A program made the translations under genes and the position numbers. The notes under the pieces are model-generated. The model made no database searches, was not told the DNA's origin, and worked only from the letters and a program-made list of their open reading frames with translations. A stretch of DNA of 64,000 bases from Algimonas arctica (GTDB lineage Bacteria; Pseudomonadota; Alphaproteobacteria; Caulobacterales; Maricaulaceae), in contig NZ_BMZH01000004.1 of NCBI RefSeq assembly GCF_014652695.1, positions 1-64,000 on the forward strand, in the 5' to 3' direction. Below are positions 32,900 through 44,260 of the stretch, in pieces; positions within the stretch are counted from its first letter, which is position 1, and each line of letters begins with the position of its first letter.

Positions 32900-33856
32900 A
32901 TGAACTACAATAATCCGACCTTTGTTACCGCCGATGGGTACCAAATCGCAACTTACCCGCATGGACCGGATGATGGCACCCCCATCATACTCATACATGG
33001 GTGGCCGGAGTTGGCCTATAGCTGGGCTACAACCGTTCCTGCGCTCGCTGACGCCGGTTATCGGGCGATTCCCTACGATTTGCTCGGTTTCGGGAAATCT
33101 GACGCGCCGCGCGGTCTTGATCACTATCGAATCGAAAATGTTGTCGGCCACCTCGAAGCGGTTCTGAATCACTACGATATCAAGAAAGCGGTTATCCTTG
33201 GCCACGACTGGGGGGGAATCATTCTGTGGCACGCGGTGCGCATGCTCAAACATCGCACTACAGCAGCCATCAGTATCAGCACGCCCCATGTCGGCCGCGC
33301 CCCTATTGATCCGATGAGCATCTTCGAAACACGCTTTGGCAAAAACCATTATTTCGTCGAATTTCGAGATCGGACAGACACCGTCGAAGCCTTGTATAAT
33401 TCCGATCCGGACGCATTTTTCCGGATGATGTTCCGGACCTCCCCGGCAGGTCTGAAACTCACACCAGAGTTAACCCATTTGCCGAAGCGATTCGAAGCCT
33501 ATTTGAAAGCGGGCGCACCAGACGATGGGACGATGGTCGTAACGCCGGAGCAACGGGGCGTTTATTCCGACGCTTACGCTCGAACCGGATTTTTATCCGG
33601 CATGAACTATTACCGCAACACAACAGCAAATTGGCAACTCGCTGACGGCCTTTCGACAACGATTGAAGTTCCGTCCCTGATGATTAGCCCAGAAGACGAT
33701 TTCTTCCTGCCGCCCAGCATGACGGACAGCATGGTCGAAACCGTACCAGACTTGACCCGTGTCACGATCCCAAATTGCGGTCACTGGGCCATGTGGGACC
33801 AACCTGACGCTGTGAACACTGAGATATTAAAGTGGTTGGAGGCGCGGGGCTTTTAA
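32900..33856 (+). CDS. alpha/beta hydrolase (epoxide hydrolase/haloalkane dehalogenase-like)
   Basis: A 318-residue alpha/beta-fold hydrolase. The oxyanion motif is HGWPE, the nucleophile is Asp in LGHDWGG, the acid is likely Glu/Asp in LMISPEDDFF, and the catalytic His is in IPNCGHWAMWDQP. An Asp nucleophile points to epoxide hydrolases or haloalkane dehalogenases rather than esterases. The HGxP form with a following cap domain favours the epoxide hydrolase group. No neighbour clarifies the substrate. It is read divergently from rpsU. Confidence 0.87.
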   Translation: MNYNNPTFVTADGYQIATYPHGPDDGTPIILIHGWPELAYSWATTVPALADAGYRAIPYDLLGFGKSDAPRGLDHYRIENVVGHLEAVLNHYDIKKAVILGHDWGGIILWHAVRMLKHRTTAAISISTPHVGRAPIDPMSIFETRFGKNHYFVEFRDRTDTVEALYNSDPDAFFRMMFRTSPAGLKLTPELTHLPKRFEAYLKAGAPDDGTMVVTPEQRGVYSDAYARTGFLSGMNYYRNTTANWQLADGLSTTIEVPSLMISPEDDFFLPPSMTDSMVETVPDLTRVTIPNCGHWAMWDQPDAVNTEILKWLEARGF

Positions 33857-33870
33857 ACCCCGCACGCTCC

Positions 33871-36800
33871 CTATTCCCACCAGTAAGGTAGACGCTTCGA
33901 CGTACCCGTCTCAACTTCGTTCATCGTCGCGCTCTCATAGAGACGCCCACCAATCATGACGTGAGTGAGGCTCTCAGCATGGGCGATGTCGGCGAGCGGG
34001 TCTTCGTCCATTATAACCAAGTCAGCGAGCTTACCCGGCTCAATACTCCCTAAATCCTTGGCTAGGCCGAGGTGACGCGCAGGTTCAGTTGTCGCCGTCA
34101 TCAAGGCCTGCAAGGGACTCATGCCGCCGCGCTGAAAACTCTGCATTTCCCAATGGGCAGCAAGACCTTCGCGTTGACCATGTGCGCCAATACTGACCGG
34201 AACGCCCGCTTCCATCAGGCGTTTAGCTGACAACGCAGACGCCGCGTCCGAGTAATCCTCAATCGGAGCCATCTGGCGACGGACCGAGCGGGGTTGCAGC
34301 GTTGATGGCGGGACGTGCTTTGACAAGATCGGGTGCTTCCACACATCCGTCGTCTGATAGTAATAATCCTCACCGCGTACGCCGCCATATGTCACGACGA
34401 GGGTCGGCGTGTAGGCAACGTTCGTTTGCGAATACATTTGAATGACATCGTCATAAATCGCGAGCGTCGGCAGATTGTGTTCAACCGATGTATTCCCATC
34501 CTGCACCAGTGCCATATCCATGTGATATTGCGAGCCTCCTTCTGCGACGACGAGGATATCGGCTTTGCGGGCCGCTTCCACGACTTGCTGTCGTTGATCG
34601 CGGCGGGGCTGGTTGTAGTTTTTCACGGCCAGCGCCCCTTGCGCTGCCAAGCGGTCCACATGTTCCGCCGCATCGTCAAAGCTCTCGATAGAGGCATAGA
34701 AGCCCGGTGCTTTTGCCCCGTAAATCACTTCACCTGTTGAGTAGATACGCGGCGCAAGGAGCTTCCCTGCCCGCTGCATTTCTGCGGCGGGGAAAATAAG
34801 TTCCGCGCTAGAACTCGGATCGAACACCGTAGTCACACCCAGAGCAAGCGTGGCGATCGTCTCCCAGTTTTGCTGTGGCACCAAGCCCGCGACACCTTGA
34901 GGGCCATGGGCGTGGGCATCGATAAAGCCGGGCGTAATCGTCTTACCGGCCAAATCGACGACTTTCGCACCGCTTGGAATCCGGACATTCGCGCCGACTT
35001 TTTCGATTCTATCCCCCTTAATCAGGATGGTGCCATTTTCAATGACGCCGCCATCTTTGCCCTTCATGGTCACGATACGCACATTGGTTAGTGCGACGCG
35101 CCCTGTTGGCTTGTCGGCTTTTGCCATCGTCGAAATATCAGTTCCCGTCGTGACAGGTTCAAAGTCATCGGCCTTCATCTCGTCCATTGTAACGGAAAAT
35201 AGCTGAGACCCGAGAGTCCAGTAGAGTTCACCCGAAGCCGTCCAGCTTGGATAGGACGCGCCGCTTTCGCTTACTTTCGTGACGGGCAGTGCTTTGCTTG
35301 CGCGTCCAGCCGCGACTTTCTGTGGCCCCGGCAGAAGCGGCATGACGTAAAGATTATAGTTTTCGCGGAAGGCGACATGGCGGCCGTCCGGGCTGACAAT
35401 ATAGGTTTGCGCCATTTTGTTGGTGGCGTGAACGCGCTCTTTATTGCCGGACAGATCAACGCTGACCAGCTGGCTCGCTCCGTCGTTGGAACGGGTGTAG
35501 AATAAGCGATCATTCTTGCCGTTAAAATGCGCGCTGCCGCCCGACTTCGCGATCCGAACGGCTTCTCCGCCAAAGACAGGTTTGACGTAGAGACCCGTAT
35601 CGGCCGACCATTCCGGTGCGACCAAATTTCCGCCGCTTCGTTTTTGATAAACAATATGACGCCCATCCGGTGACAGACGCGGATTGCGGTAATGGCCAGG
35701 CTGCGTGGTCACTGTTGCAACACCGCGGCTGACCAGATTGATCGTGTGAACCGCGCCGAGTTTTTGGTCATCCCAGCTAATAAAGGCAATGGACTGCCCG
35801 TCGCCGGACCAACTTGGCTGCAGTTCGCGCACAGTCTCAGGAAATCCCGTCAGGCGCGTGATGGCGCCAGAGGCTATGTTTCGCGTGTAAAGTTTGCCGA
35901 GGCTTTCGTAGACGAGTGTTGAGCCGTCCGGCGAAATTTCCGCGAAGCGAGGCATTTTCAACTTGAAATTATCCGGCGACACGGCTGTGTCTGAACGCGG
36001 TGCATCAAGCACGTCGCGTGTATCTTTCACACTAAATTCGATGTGCTCAACATTGTCTGCGTCGACATCGTAGCGGTGAATTTTGCCCTTTGCCCAGAAA
36101 TAGATACTTTCACTATCGGGGCTCCAATCCATGTTTGGGTAGACACCCGTTATGGCCCACGTCTCCTGCATGTCCTTGTCCAGATGATCAAAAATCATCC
36201 GTTCTTCGCCGCTCTCAATATCTTTTAGGAACAACATGGTTTCTGCGCGCACGCGCTTCACATAGGCGAGATATTTTCCGTCGGGTGAAGGCGTTGGCCG
36301 CACCGCGCCGCCGGGCCCGCCGGCCGCGACATCGGTTTCACCTGTTTCCATGTCGTAGCGTTTGATCTGGAACAGCTCAGTATTGCTATCCTGCGCATAT
36401 TCGAAAATCGGGCCGGAAGTGATGTTTTGGCTATAGTAAAGTCCTGTGCCGTCTGGTGTGAACATAGGCTCGCCCAGTTCTTTCTGGTGCGCTTCGGACG
36501 GGCGCTTGACCAACTGCACGCCGGAGCCGCCTTCTGTCGAATAAAGCCAAATTTCGCCAACACCCGCAGAGCGTGACGTCGTAAAATGCTTGCGGGCCGC
36601 AATGAAGTCACCGGACGCATGCCATGTTGGGTTATTCAACAAGCGGAACGACTCATTTGTCACTTGCTCCATGTCTGAGCCATCAACATTCATCGTCCAG
36701 ATATTGTCGCCGCCCCCACGATCCGACGTAAATGCCAGTCGCGACCCATCGGGCGAAAATCGCGGCTGGAATTCCCATGCGAAACCAGAGGCAATATTCC

Positions 36801-37047
36801 TGGCCGTGCCCCCTGTGGCCGGCATCGTGTAAATGTCACCCAGCATATCGAAGGCAATCGTCTGACCATCCGGAGAGACGTCGAGGCTCATCCAAGTCCC
36901 TTCCGTCACATCAATTTTGATAGACCGTTTTTTGCCCGGAGGGTTCGTGACATCCCATTTTGCATCGTCGGCCCCTTCCTTGTCTTGTGCGAATGCTCCG
37001 GTCGCAAGCGATAGAGCGGCAGTGCAAAGCAGGATTTGTCGAAACAT
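33871..37047 (-). CDS. secreted amidohydrolase with N-terminal TolB-like beta-propeller
   Basis: A 1058-residue protein with a signal peptide (LLCTAALSLATGAFAQ). Residues about 40-620 contain PD40/TolB-type WD-like repeats (FSPDGSRLAFTSDRGG, SPDGKYLAYVKR, LSPDGRHIVYQKRSGG). From about 660 an amidohydrolase domain follows: VALTNVRIVTMKG, GFIDAHAHGPQG (HxH metal site), a KNYNQP Lys, and a terminal GSIEPGKLADLVIMDEDPL. Such fusions are common in marine alphaproteobacteria and probably process peptides or cyclic amides in the periplasm. It lies downstream of a TonB-dependent receptor on the same strand, but a terminator separates them. Confidence 0.88.
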   Translation of the reverse strand: MFRQILLCTAALSLATGAFAQDKEGADDAKWDVTNPPGKKRSIKIDVTEGTWMSLDVSPDGQTIAFDMLGDIYTMPATGGTARNIASGFAWEFQPRFSPDGSRLAFTSDRGGGDNIWTMNVDGSDMEQVTNESFRLLNNPTWHASGDFIAARKHFTTSRSAGVGEIWLYSTEGGSGVQLVKRPSEAHQKELGEPMFTPDGTGLYYSQNITSGPIFEYAQDSNTELFQIKRYDMETGETDVAAGGPGGAVRPTPSPDGKYLAYVKRVRAETMLFLKDIESGEERMIFDHLDKDMQETWAITGVYPNMDWSPDSESIYFWAKGKIHRYDVDADNVEHIEFSVKDTRDVLDAPRSDTAVSPDNFKLKMPRFAEISPDGSTLVYESLGKLYTRNIASGAITRLTGFPETVRELQPSWSGDGQSIAFISWDDQKLGAVHTINLVSRGVATVTTQPGHYRNPRLSPDGRHIVYQKRSGGNLVAPEWSADTGLYVKPVFGGEAVRIAKSGGSAHFNGKNDRLFYTRSNDGASQLVSVDLSGNKERVHATNKMAQTYIVSPDGRHVAFRENYNLYVMPLLPGPQKVAAGRASKALPVTKVSESGASYPSWTASGELYWTLGSQLFSVTMDEMKADDFEPVTTGTDISTMAKADKPTGRVALTNVRIVTMKGKDGGVIENGTILIKGDRIEKVGANVRIPSGAKVVDLAGKTITPGFIDAHAHGPQGVAGLVPQQNWETIATLALGVTTVFDPSSSAELIFPAAEMQRAGKLLAPRIYSTGEVIYGAKAPGFYASIESFDDAAEHVDRLAAQGALAVKNYNQPRRDQRQQVVEAARKADILVVAEGGSQYHMDMALVQDGNTSVEHNLPTLAIYDDVIQMYSQTNVAYTPTLVVTYGGVRGEDYYYQTTDVWKHPILSKHVPPSTLQPRSVRRQMAPIEDYSDAASALSAKRLMEAGVPVSIGAHGQREGLAAHWEMQSFQRGGMSPLQALMTATTEPARHLGLAKDLGSIEPGKLADLVIMDEDPLADIAHAESLTHVMIGGRLYESATMNEVETGTSKRLPYWWE

Positions 37048-37144
37048 GTGAGTCCTCAGGATATGGCGATTATTTGTTGCTAACAGCCCTCCTGAGGCAA
37101 ATCATCCCCTATCGTATGAATGGACCATCACAGTTTTGATATGT

Positions 37145-37174
37145 CATAAGAAAAGCCCGCGCCATCGCGCGAGC
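37145..37174 (-). terminator. intrinsic terminator of the TonB receptor gene
   Basis: On the minus strand GCTCGCGC, loop GATG, GCGCGGGC (8 pairs with one T-G wobble) is followed by TTTTCTTAT. It stands 25 bases past the receptor stop codon and before the amidohydrolase start. Confidence 0.75.
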
Positions 37175-37198
37175 TTACTATCAATTTGTGACGGTGAG

Positions 37199-39415
37199 TT
37201 AGAACCGTTTCGTTACTTCAACACCATAGAGGGACGGCTCATTGATGAAGCCCGTGAAGTTATTGAAATCAACGGCTCCTTCCAATTCCGTTACACCGAA
37301 GGCGTTGCGAATATAGGCGGCGATTTCCAAATCATCATCATGGACATAGCCAACCCGAAGGCCAACTTCGGTTAGACCATCGCTACGGAATTCCGCACTG
37401 TCATAGAGGAAAAAGTTGACTGCACTTCGGTGCGCCACATCGCCATAGAAGAAAATTTCTCCAGTGTCAGAAATCGGAACCCCGAAACGCGCCGAGGCAT
37501 TTGCGATATATTTCGGCGCTTGGGGTAAGGCATTCCCGTCAATTTGCGCGTTACCCGTGACCGGGTTTACGGGATCGAGAATCGTACAAGGCGCACCACA
37601 AACTCCAACTTCAAGCGTACCGTCGTATATCTCTGTATCATTGATGCTAAAGCCTGCTGTCAGCTCGATAAAATCCGTCGGTGCCAGACTTGCATCAATC
37701 TCAATCCCTTTGCCGCCAACCGCCTCAGCATTAATGAGTTGGTTAAAGTTCCCTGCCCCGCCAACAGCTGTCAGCTGTTGATTCCGTGTTTCAAAGATAA
37801 AGGCCGTCGCGTTGAATGTGCCTCGACCATCAAGGAAACGCGATTTAAAGCCCATATCAATTGAGTCGATAGTTTCTGTATCTGCGACGGTGATGACGTC
37901 ACCAAAGACGAGCCTTCCTTGTACATTTGGCGCTCGGAAGCCGCGTGAATAACGCGCAAATAGGTTCACGACCTCATTCAATTCATAATTGAGCGAAAGG
38001 TCGCCCGTCAGCACCGTATCGTCGAGATTGGCGTCGAGCGGACCTAAAGTTCCAGAGCCGAAGGGGCCGATTGTCCGGGATGCAACAAAATCTTTGCTTT
38101 CGAATGAAAGACGCACACCACCAGTCGCCGTGAGGCGGTTCGTGGCTTGCCAAGCAAGTGATGTGAACAACGCAAACGCTTCTGTATCTTGATCTTGGAT
38201 CGCACGCCCATTCACGCCACCGCCAAACAAAGTATCAAAGGACAGGCTTTCGATTTCGAGGTTTTCGATGAAAGCAAACCCACCGAGAGTGACATTTACA
38301 GTATCCGAAGCATCGAAATTGTAACGTAGCTCCTGCGTCCATTGGCTATGGCCCGTGATGTTATCTTGGCTTTCCGCGGCGAATGGAATGAAGCCCGGAC
38401 CGGACGGCGGCGCGAAGACGGCCCCAACCCCGCCGTCAACATCACCGCGTGCATCAATGCGGACGCTTTCAAACGCCGTGATAGAAGTCAATGTCCCGGC
38501 CCCGACCTCACTTTCAATAGTCAGGGAGGAGCCGAAGTTCTCAACATCGAGAAGCTGCGTCGCATCTTGTGCGGCCGTAAAGCGCTCAAAACCCGCGACC
38601 AGTCTCCCCGTACCAGGCTGAATGGAATTCGCGCGGAAGGTCCGGGATCCGCCGTCAAGTTTGCGCCCATGTACGTTCAGCAGGAACGTCGTATCGGCTG
38701 CAGGTTCAAACAAGACTTGAATTCGTCCGGAATATTCGTTGAAATCCTCGAACGCCTCTTCCGAAGGATTGGGCGCTATATTTTCGACATAATCATCACG
38801 GCTTTGGTATAAGGCGGACACCCGCGCCGACACCGTGTCTGATAAAGGTCCGCTCACAGCTCCTTCCAGATCAATCGTATCAAACCGACCATATGCGCCG
38901 CGAACATAACCTTCGACATCACGGGTTGGACGGGCACTTTCAAATTTGATCACACCCGCCGGCGTGTTGCGGCCAAACAGCGTGCCTTGTGGGCCGCGAA
39001 GCACCTCAATCCGGTCCAGATCGAAAACAGGGAAACCTTTCAGAACGGGATTTTCCAAGACGACGCCATCATATACAAGGCTGACAGGCTGGTTCGCATT
39101 GAGATCAAAATCTGTGTTGCCGAGACCGCGAATGTAAAACCGTGGGAATGTCCGGCCAAAGGACCCTTCAGCATAGAGGCTGGGCACACGCGCGGATAAA
39201 AAGAGGATGTCCTCACCGCCCGCTCTAGCCACATCAAGTTCTTGGCCACGAACCACATCCAATGATAACGGAACATCTTGCAAGCTCTGTACACGCTTCT
39301 GTGCGGTGACAATAATTTCGTCGCTGACTGATGATTGCGCGTACGCACTGGTCAGGCTTGTTCCAGCAAGAAGCGTCGCCGCAAGTGCGACGCGTGAAAA
39401 TGTTCGAAGAGTCAT
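37199..39415 (-). CDS. TonB-dependent outer-membrane receptor
   Basis: A 738-residue receptor. A signal peptide (VALAATLLAGTSLTSAYAQ) is followed by a TonB-box-like DEIIVTAQKR and a plug domain (about 45-165, LQDVPLSLDVV, YIRGLGNTDFDLNANQPVSL, RIEVLRGPQGTLFGRNTPAG). The rest is a 22-strand-type barrel with the sequence ending VEVTKRF, with C-terminal Phe. The IRGLG and DGVVLENP features are typical of the large Caulobacterales/Sphingomonadales receptor families, substrate unknown. Its neighbour is a propeller-amidohydrolase, so uptake of peptides or amide compounds is a reasonable guess. Confidence 0.93.
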   Translation of the reverse strand: MTLRTFSRVALAATLLAGTSLTSAYAQSSVSDEIIVTAQKRVQSLQDVPLSLDVVRGQELDVARAGGEDILFLSARVPSLYAEGSFGRTFPRFYIRGLGNTDFDLNANQPVSLVYDGVVLENPVLKGFPVFDLDRIEVLRGPQGTLFGRNTPAGVIKFESARPTRDVEGYVRGAYGRFDTIDLEGAVSGPLSDTVSARVSALYQSRDDYVENIAPNPSEEAFEDFNEYSGRIQVLFEPAADTTFLLNVHGRKLDGGSRTFRANSIQPGTGRLVAGFERFTAAQDATQLLDVENFGSSLTIESEVGAGTLTSITAFESVRIDARGDVDGGVGAVFAPPSGPGFIPFAAESQDNITGHSQWTQELRYNFDASDTVNVTLGGFAFIENLEIESLSFDTLFGGGVNGRAIQDQDTEAFALFTSLAWQATNRLTATGGVRLSFESKDFVASRTIGPFGSGTLGPLDANLDDTVLTGDLSLNYELNEVVNLFARYSRGFRAPNVQGRLVFGDVITVADTETIDSIDMGFKSRFLDGRGTFNATAFIFETRNQQLTAVGGAGNFNQLINAEAVGGKGIEIDASLAPTDFIELTAGFSINDTEIYDGTLEVGVCGAPCTILDPVNPVTGNAQIDGNALPQAPKYIANASARFGVPISDTGEIFFYGDVAHRSAVNFFLYDSAEFRSDGLTEVGLRVGYVHDDDLEIAAYIRNAFGVTELEGAVDFNNFTGFINEPSLYGVEVTKRF

Positions 39416-39550
39416 TAGGGGTCCTGATTAGACGTTTTGTCAGCCTCTTAAGATGGCTTCAGACCCGCCCCGTCAACGCAGTTTATGACAACTTCGTAAC
39501 AACTTCCCGTGAGATAATGCGTGATCGACCGTAATGGTCGCGCAAGCCAG

Positions 39551-41251
<1,701 letters not shown>

Positions 41252-41620
41252 TTATTCGTCTGTGTCGGTGGGATCCGCTGGTATTGCAGGAGTCTCTTCC
41301 AACGGGAGTATCTCATCGGACGACTCGGCGGGTGACGTCAAGCCATCCACTTCATTGTCCACATTATCCAACGCACCTGTATTTTGATTTTCGAGGGCAA
41401 AAACAACTGACAGCAATAAAGACAGCACAAGGAAGATAGTTCCGAGGATCGCCGTCATACGAGCCACAGATGTCGTGGCTGCACGGCCAGACATGAAACC
41501 ATTGCCACCCCCACCGCCGCCGCCAATTCCAAGCGCACCGCCTTCGGAACGCTGAATCAGAATCAGTCCCGTCATGATGACAGAGATGATAAGAAGAATA
41601 ACAAGAAGTACGGTGGACAT
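41252..41620 (-). CDS. secG: preprotein translocase subunit SecG
   Basis: A 122-residue inner-membrane subunit of SecYEG. It has two spans (STVLLVILLIISVIMTGLILIQ and MTAILGTIFLVLSLLLSVVFAL) separated by a Gly-rich cytoplasmic loop (RSEGGALGIGGGGGGGNGFM), which is typical. The C-terminal tail is acidic and Pro/Ser-rich, as often in alphaproteobacteria. It is upstream of pyrG as in related genomes. Confidence 0.93.
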   Translation of the reverse strand: MSTVLLVILLIISVIMTGLILIQRSEGGALGIGGGGGGGNGFMSGRAATTSVARMTAILGTIFLVLSLLLSVVFALENQNTGALDNVDNEVDGLTSPAESSDEILPLEETPAIPADPTDTDE

Positions 41621-41712
41621 AATTGGTCGCAGTCAACGAAAGGGCGTCAAACGGAAGGCGCGCCTTTAGACCGGACGAGCGCTAACTTCCACCATGAATG
41701 TCTGCGGAAAAT

Positions 41713-42198
41713 TTATGAGGGGCGGCAAGCCATCTGTTTTGACATGCCCTTTAAATATGCGCGCCTAACCAGGCCACGTTCATAAGCTTGACGTGCATCT
41801 CGCTCATTACTTGCGGCCCCGGATATGACCCTGACAACGCCTCGGAACGGAATTAGGACGCTCCCAATTGTACTAGATGTTGCGTTGAGCGCATTTTGCT
41901 CGCGCCGCCTTGCAATTTCTTCAGGCACATCGACGTCATCGCCGAGTATCGCGTCTAGTTTAGCCAGTTCAGTTGAAATCGAATCACAACTCTCTGGCGC
42001 ATTGTAGTAAGGGTTTGTCATAGATGTCAGATAGCCTGGAATTTCAATATCATCCAAGCCGATGTCATTGGCGGGCGACATAACAGCCGATTCGACGTTT
42101 CGCGTATCCGTGCCTCTAAATGTGCCCTTGCCTGACGACGTCGAACACGCGGAAAGAAACATGGCGGCCGAAAAAGCCGCAAGAATATTACGTTGCAT
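41713..42198 (-). CDS. hypothetical lipoprotein
   Basis: A 161-residue protein with a lipoprotein signal (AAMFLSAC, Cys18). The mature part has a Ser/Gly/Thr linker, a PGYLTSMTNPYYNAPESCDSI segment, an acidic stretch and a C-terminal half with STIGSVLIPFRGVVRVISGA followed by basic helices with a final Cys. I recognise no named family. The IPFRGVVR segment, followed by a YERGLVRRAYLKG-type end, is often seen in small lipoproteins of related bacteria. It could be an outer-membrane lipoprotein. It lies 92 bases upstream of secG. Confidence 0.65.
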   Translation of the reverse strand: MQRNILAAFSAAMFLSACSTSSGKGTFRGTDTRNVESAVMSPANDIGLDDIEIPGYLTSMTNPYYNAPESCDSISTELAKLDAILGDDVDVPEEIARRREQNALNATSSTIGSVLIPFRGVVRVISGAASNERDARQAYERGLVRRAYLKGMSKQMACRPS

Positions 42199-42239
42199 GA
42201 TGACGTTACGCGCCTGACAGAAAAAGGTTTCAAGCCGCC

Positions 42240-43022
42240 CTAAATAAGGCCCGCTAAGGGAGAACTTGGATCCGCGTACATTTTCTTGGGCATCCTACCC
42301 GCGAGATAGGCTTCGCGCCCAGCAATGACCGCATGTTTCATCGCGCGCGCCATGCGAACAGGGTCCTTCGCCGCCGCAATAGCTGAATTCGCCAAGACCG
42401 CATCACAGCCCAGTTCCATCGCGATGACGGCATCGCTCGGTGTTCCGACACCCGCATCAACCACGACTGGGACTTTTGTCTGCTCGACGATCAGACGGAT
42501 ATTAACGGGGTTCAAAATACCAAGGCCGGAACCAATCGGGGCGGCCAGCGGCATGATCGCGTCCGCACCTTGATCCTCTAATTTACGCGCGAAAACAGGG
42601 TCGTCCGTACAATACACCATGACATCAAAGCCATCTGATTTCAGGAGTGCGAGCGCGCGCATCGTTTCTTCCATATCCGGATATAGATGTTTTGGATCTG
42701 ACAGCACTTCCAGTTTAACGAGGTTCCACCCCCCCGCTTCACGCGCCAATCGGAGTGTTCGCACAGCGTCTTCGCCCGTGAAACATCCCGCCGTATTGGG
42801 CAAATAAGTCGTTGATGCCGGGTCTATGAAGTCTGCTAACATCGGAGCAGACGGGTCAGACAGATTAACACGGCGAACAGCCACGGTGACGATTTCCGCA
42901 CCACTGGCGGTCAAAGCATCCGCGTTTTGCTGATAGTCAGCAAACTTACCTGTGCCGATAATCAGGCGGGACTGAAATGTCCGCCCCGCGACAATAAGGG
43001 GGTCCTGCGTATTAGCCAACAC
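42240..43022 (-). CDS. thiG: thiazole synthase ThiG
   Basis: A 260-residue TIM-barrel enzyme that makes the thiazole phosphate of thiamine from deoxyxylulose phosphate, dehydroglycine and ThiS thiocarboxylate. It has [15 protein letters not shown], a Schiff-base Lys in VKLEVLSD, and phosphate-binding [12 protein letters not shown] followed by [12 protein letters not shown]. The start is GTG immediately after the thiS stop (0-base gap), so translation is coupled. No thiC, thiE, thiO or thiF lies next to it. Confidence 0.95.
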   Translation of the reverse strand: MLANTQDPLIVAGRTFQSRLIIGTGKFADYQQNADALTASGAEIVTVAVRRVNLSDPSAPMLADFIDPASTTYLPNTAGCFTGEDAVRTLRLAREAGGWNLVKLEVLSDPKHLYPDMEETMRALALLKSDGFDVMVYCTDDPVFARKLEDQGADAIMPLAAPIGSGLGILNPVNIRLIVEQTKVPVVVDAGVGTPSDAVIAMELGCDAVLANSAIAAAKDPVRMARAMKHAVIAGREAYLAGRMPKKMYADPSSPLAGLI

Positions 43023-43232
43023 TTAGCCGCCTCCGATAAAATGAATAATTTCGAGCGCATCGTGATTGATAAGAACAACCGTGTCGAACGTGCTTTTTGG
43101 GATAACCTCCAAGTTTCGTTCAACGGCGATTTTGCGCTCTGGTAAGCCGAGATGCGTGATAAGTCCCGCCACAGTTAAGTGATCGGGTAGGTCGTCATGA
43201 TCTTCGCCATTTATAATGAGATGCATCGCCAT
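43023..43232 (-). CDS. thiS: sulfur carrier protein ThiS
   Basis: A 69-residue ubiquitin-like protein ending in GGG, with the Gly-Gly C terminus that is adenylated and thiocarboxylated. It has LIINGEDHDDLPDHLTVAGL and GLPERKIAVERNLEVIPKS, typical of ThiS. Start ATG 43232 or 43226; the first is used, with neither having a strong ribosome binding site. Divergent from aroQ; only about 80 bases separate them and no TPP riboswitch fits. Confidence 0.88.
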   Translation of the reverse strand: MAMHLIINGEDHDDLPDHLTVAGLITHLGLPERKIAVERNLEVIPKSTFDTVVLINHDALEIIHFIGGG

Positions 43233-43313
43233 ACCATTGTTTAGTCCTGACTGACCGCTTGTTGAACGGCGCAACGAGCGTTATCATGCCTGCTTTACCG
43301 CGCAAAGGTACCA

Positions 43314-43754
43314 ATGCCGCAAGCCATACATATCATCAATGGGCCGAACCTCAATCTACTGGGGTCGCGCGAACCTGAAATCTACGGATCGCAGACATTG
43401 GCCGACATCGAAACGATATGCCGCGACGCGGCGGGCGACATCGACATTGTCTTCAAACAGTCTAACATTGAGGGCGAACTTGTCGACTTTATCCAAATGG
43501 CAGGCAGAGATGCGCAGGCGATTGTCCTCAACCCTGCGGCCTATACACATACGTCCATCGCCCTTTACGATGCGATCAAAGCGGTTGGTATTCCGACGAT
43601 TGAAATCCATCTTTCCCAGCCCGCAGCCCGGGAAAGCTTTCGACGACGGTCGTTTGTTTCAGAAGCCGCCACAGGCACGATTAGCGGCTTCGGTGCAGAT
43701 TCTTACCTTTTAGGGCTGCAAGCTGCGATCAAACTCGTTAAAGCGAGCCCATAA
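43314..43754 (+). CDS. aroQ: type II 3-dehydroquinate dehydratase
   Basis: A 146-residue shikimate-pathway enzyme. It has INGPNLNLLGSREPEIYGS (active Arg and Tyr), NPAAYTHTSIAL (His region) and EIHLSQPAARESFRRRS. Length is that of the type II family. It is followed 20 bases later by accB, the usual alphaproteobacterial aroQ-accB-accC order. Confidence 0.96.
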   Translation: MPQAIHIINGPNLNLLGSREPEIYGSQTLADIETICRDAAGDIDIVFKQSNIEGELVDFIQMAGRDAQAIVLNPAAYTHTSIALYDAIKAVGIPTIEIHLSQPAARESFRRRSFVSEAATGTISGFGADSYLLGLQAAIKLVKASP

Positions 43755-43774
43755 TTTAGGCACGGAGACCCCCC

Positions 43775-44251
43775 ATGGCTGCTTCCAAGGGTAATGACGA
43801 CCTCGCGCTCATCAAGGAACTTGCAAAAGTCCTTGAAGGTAGCGACCTCACCGAAATCGAAATGAAGAAGGGCGACCTGAAAATTCGGGTTTCCAAAAAT
43901 GGGGTTGCGTCTGCGCAAACCATGATGGCGGCGCCGATGAGCGCGGCCCCCTCCGCGCCTGCTGCTGCCCCCGCAGCCGGTATGCCAATGCCAACCGTTG
44001 CGGCCAAAGACGAACATCCGGACGCAGTGACGTCTCCGATGGTCGGGACGTGTTATCTTCGCCCTTCGCCCGATGCAGACTTGTTCGCAGAGATCGGCGC
44101 ACAGGTGAAAGAAGGCGAAACCATTATGTTGGTTGAAGCCATGAAGACGTTTAATCCGATCATCGCGCCGAAGTCCGGCACGCTGTCCGCCGTATTCATT
44201 GAAGATGTCTCGCCCGTCGAATTTGGCGACTCACTCTTCCTCATCGACTAG
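43775..44251 (+). CDS. accB: biotin carboxyl carrier protein of acetyl-CoA carboxylase
   Basis: A 158-residue BCCP. The N-terminal helix region (LALIKELAKVLEGSDLTEIE, then KGDLKIRVSK) is followed by a Pro/Ala linker (about 48-75) and the biotinyl domain with biotin-accepting Lys in VEAMKTFNPI. The canonical MKM is MKT here, common in alphaproteobacteria. It sits 20 bases after aroQ and 9 before accC. Confidence 0.96.
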   Translation: MAASKGNDDLALIKELAKVLEGSDLTEIEMKKGDLKIRVSKNGVASAQTMMAAPMSAAPSAPAAAPAAGMPMPTVAAKDEHPDAVTSPMVGTCYLRPSPDADLFAEIGAQVKEGETIMLVEAMKTFNPIIAPKSGTLSAVFIEDVSPVEFGDSLFLID

Positions 44252-44260
44252 GCCGGCACA

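Noticed and set aside
32723-33349. 208-codon minus-strand frame opposite the alpha/beta hydrolase
   Set aside because: Shadow of a well-supported hydrolase gene; no motif.
43233-43313. TPP riboswitch upstream of thiS-thiG
   Set aside because: Only about 80 bases separate thiS from aroQ, and the conserved CUGAGA-type core is absent.
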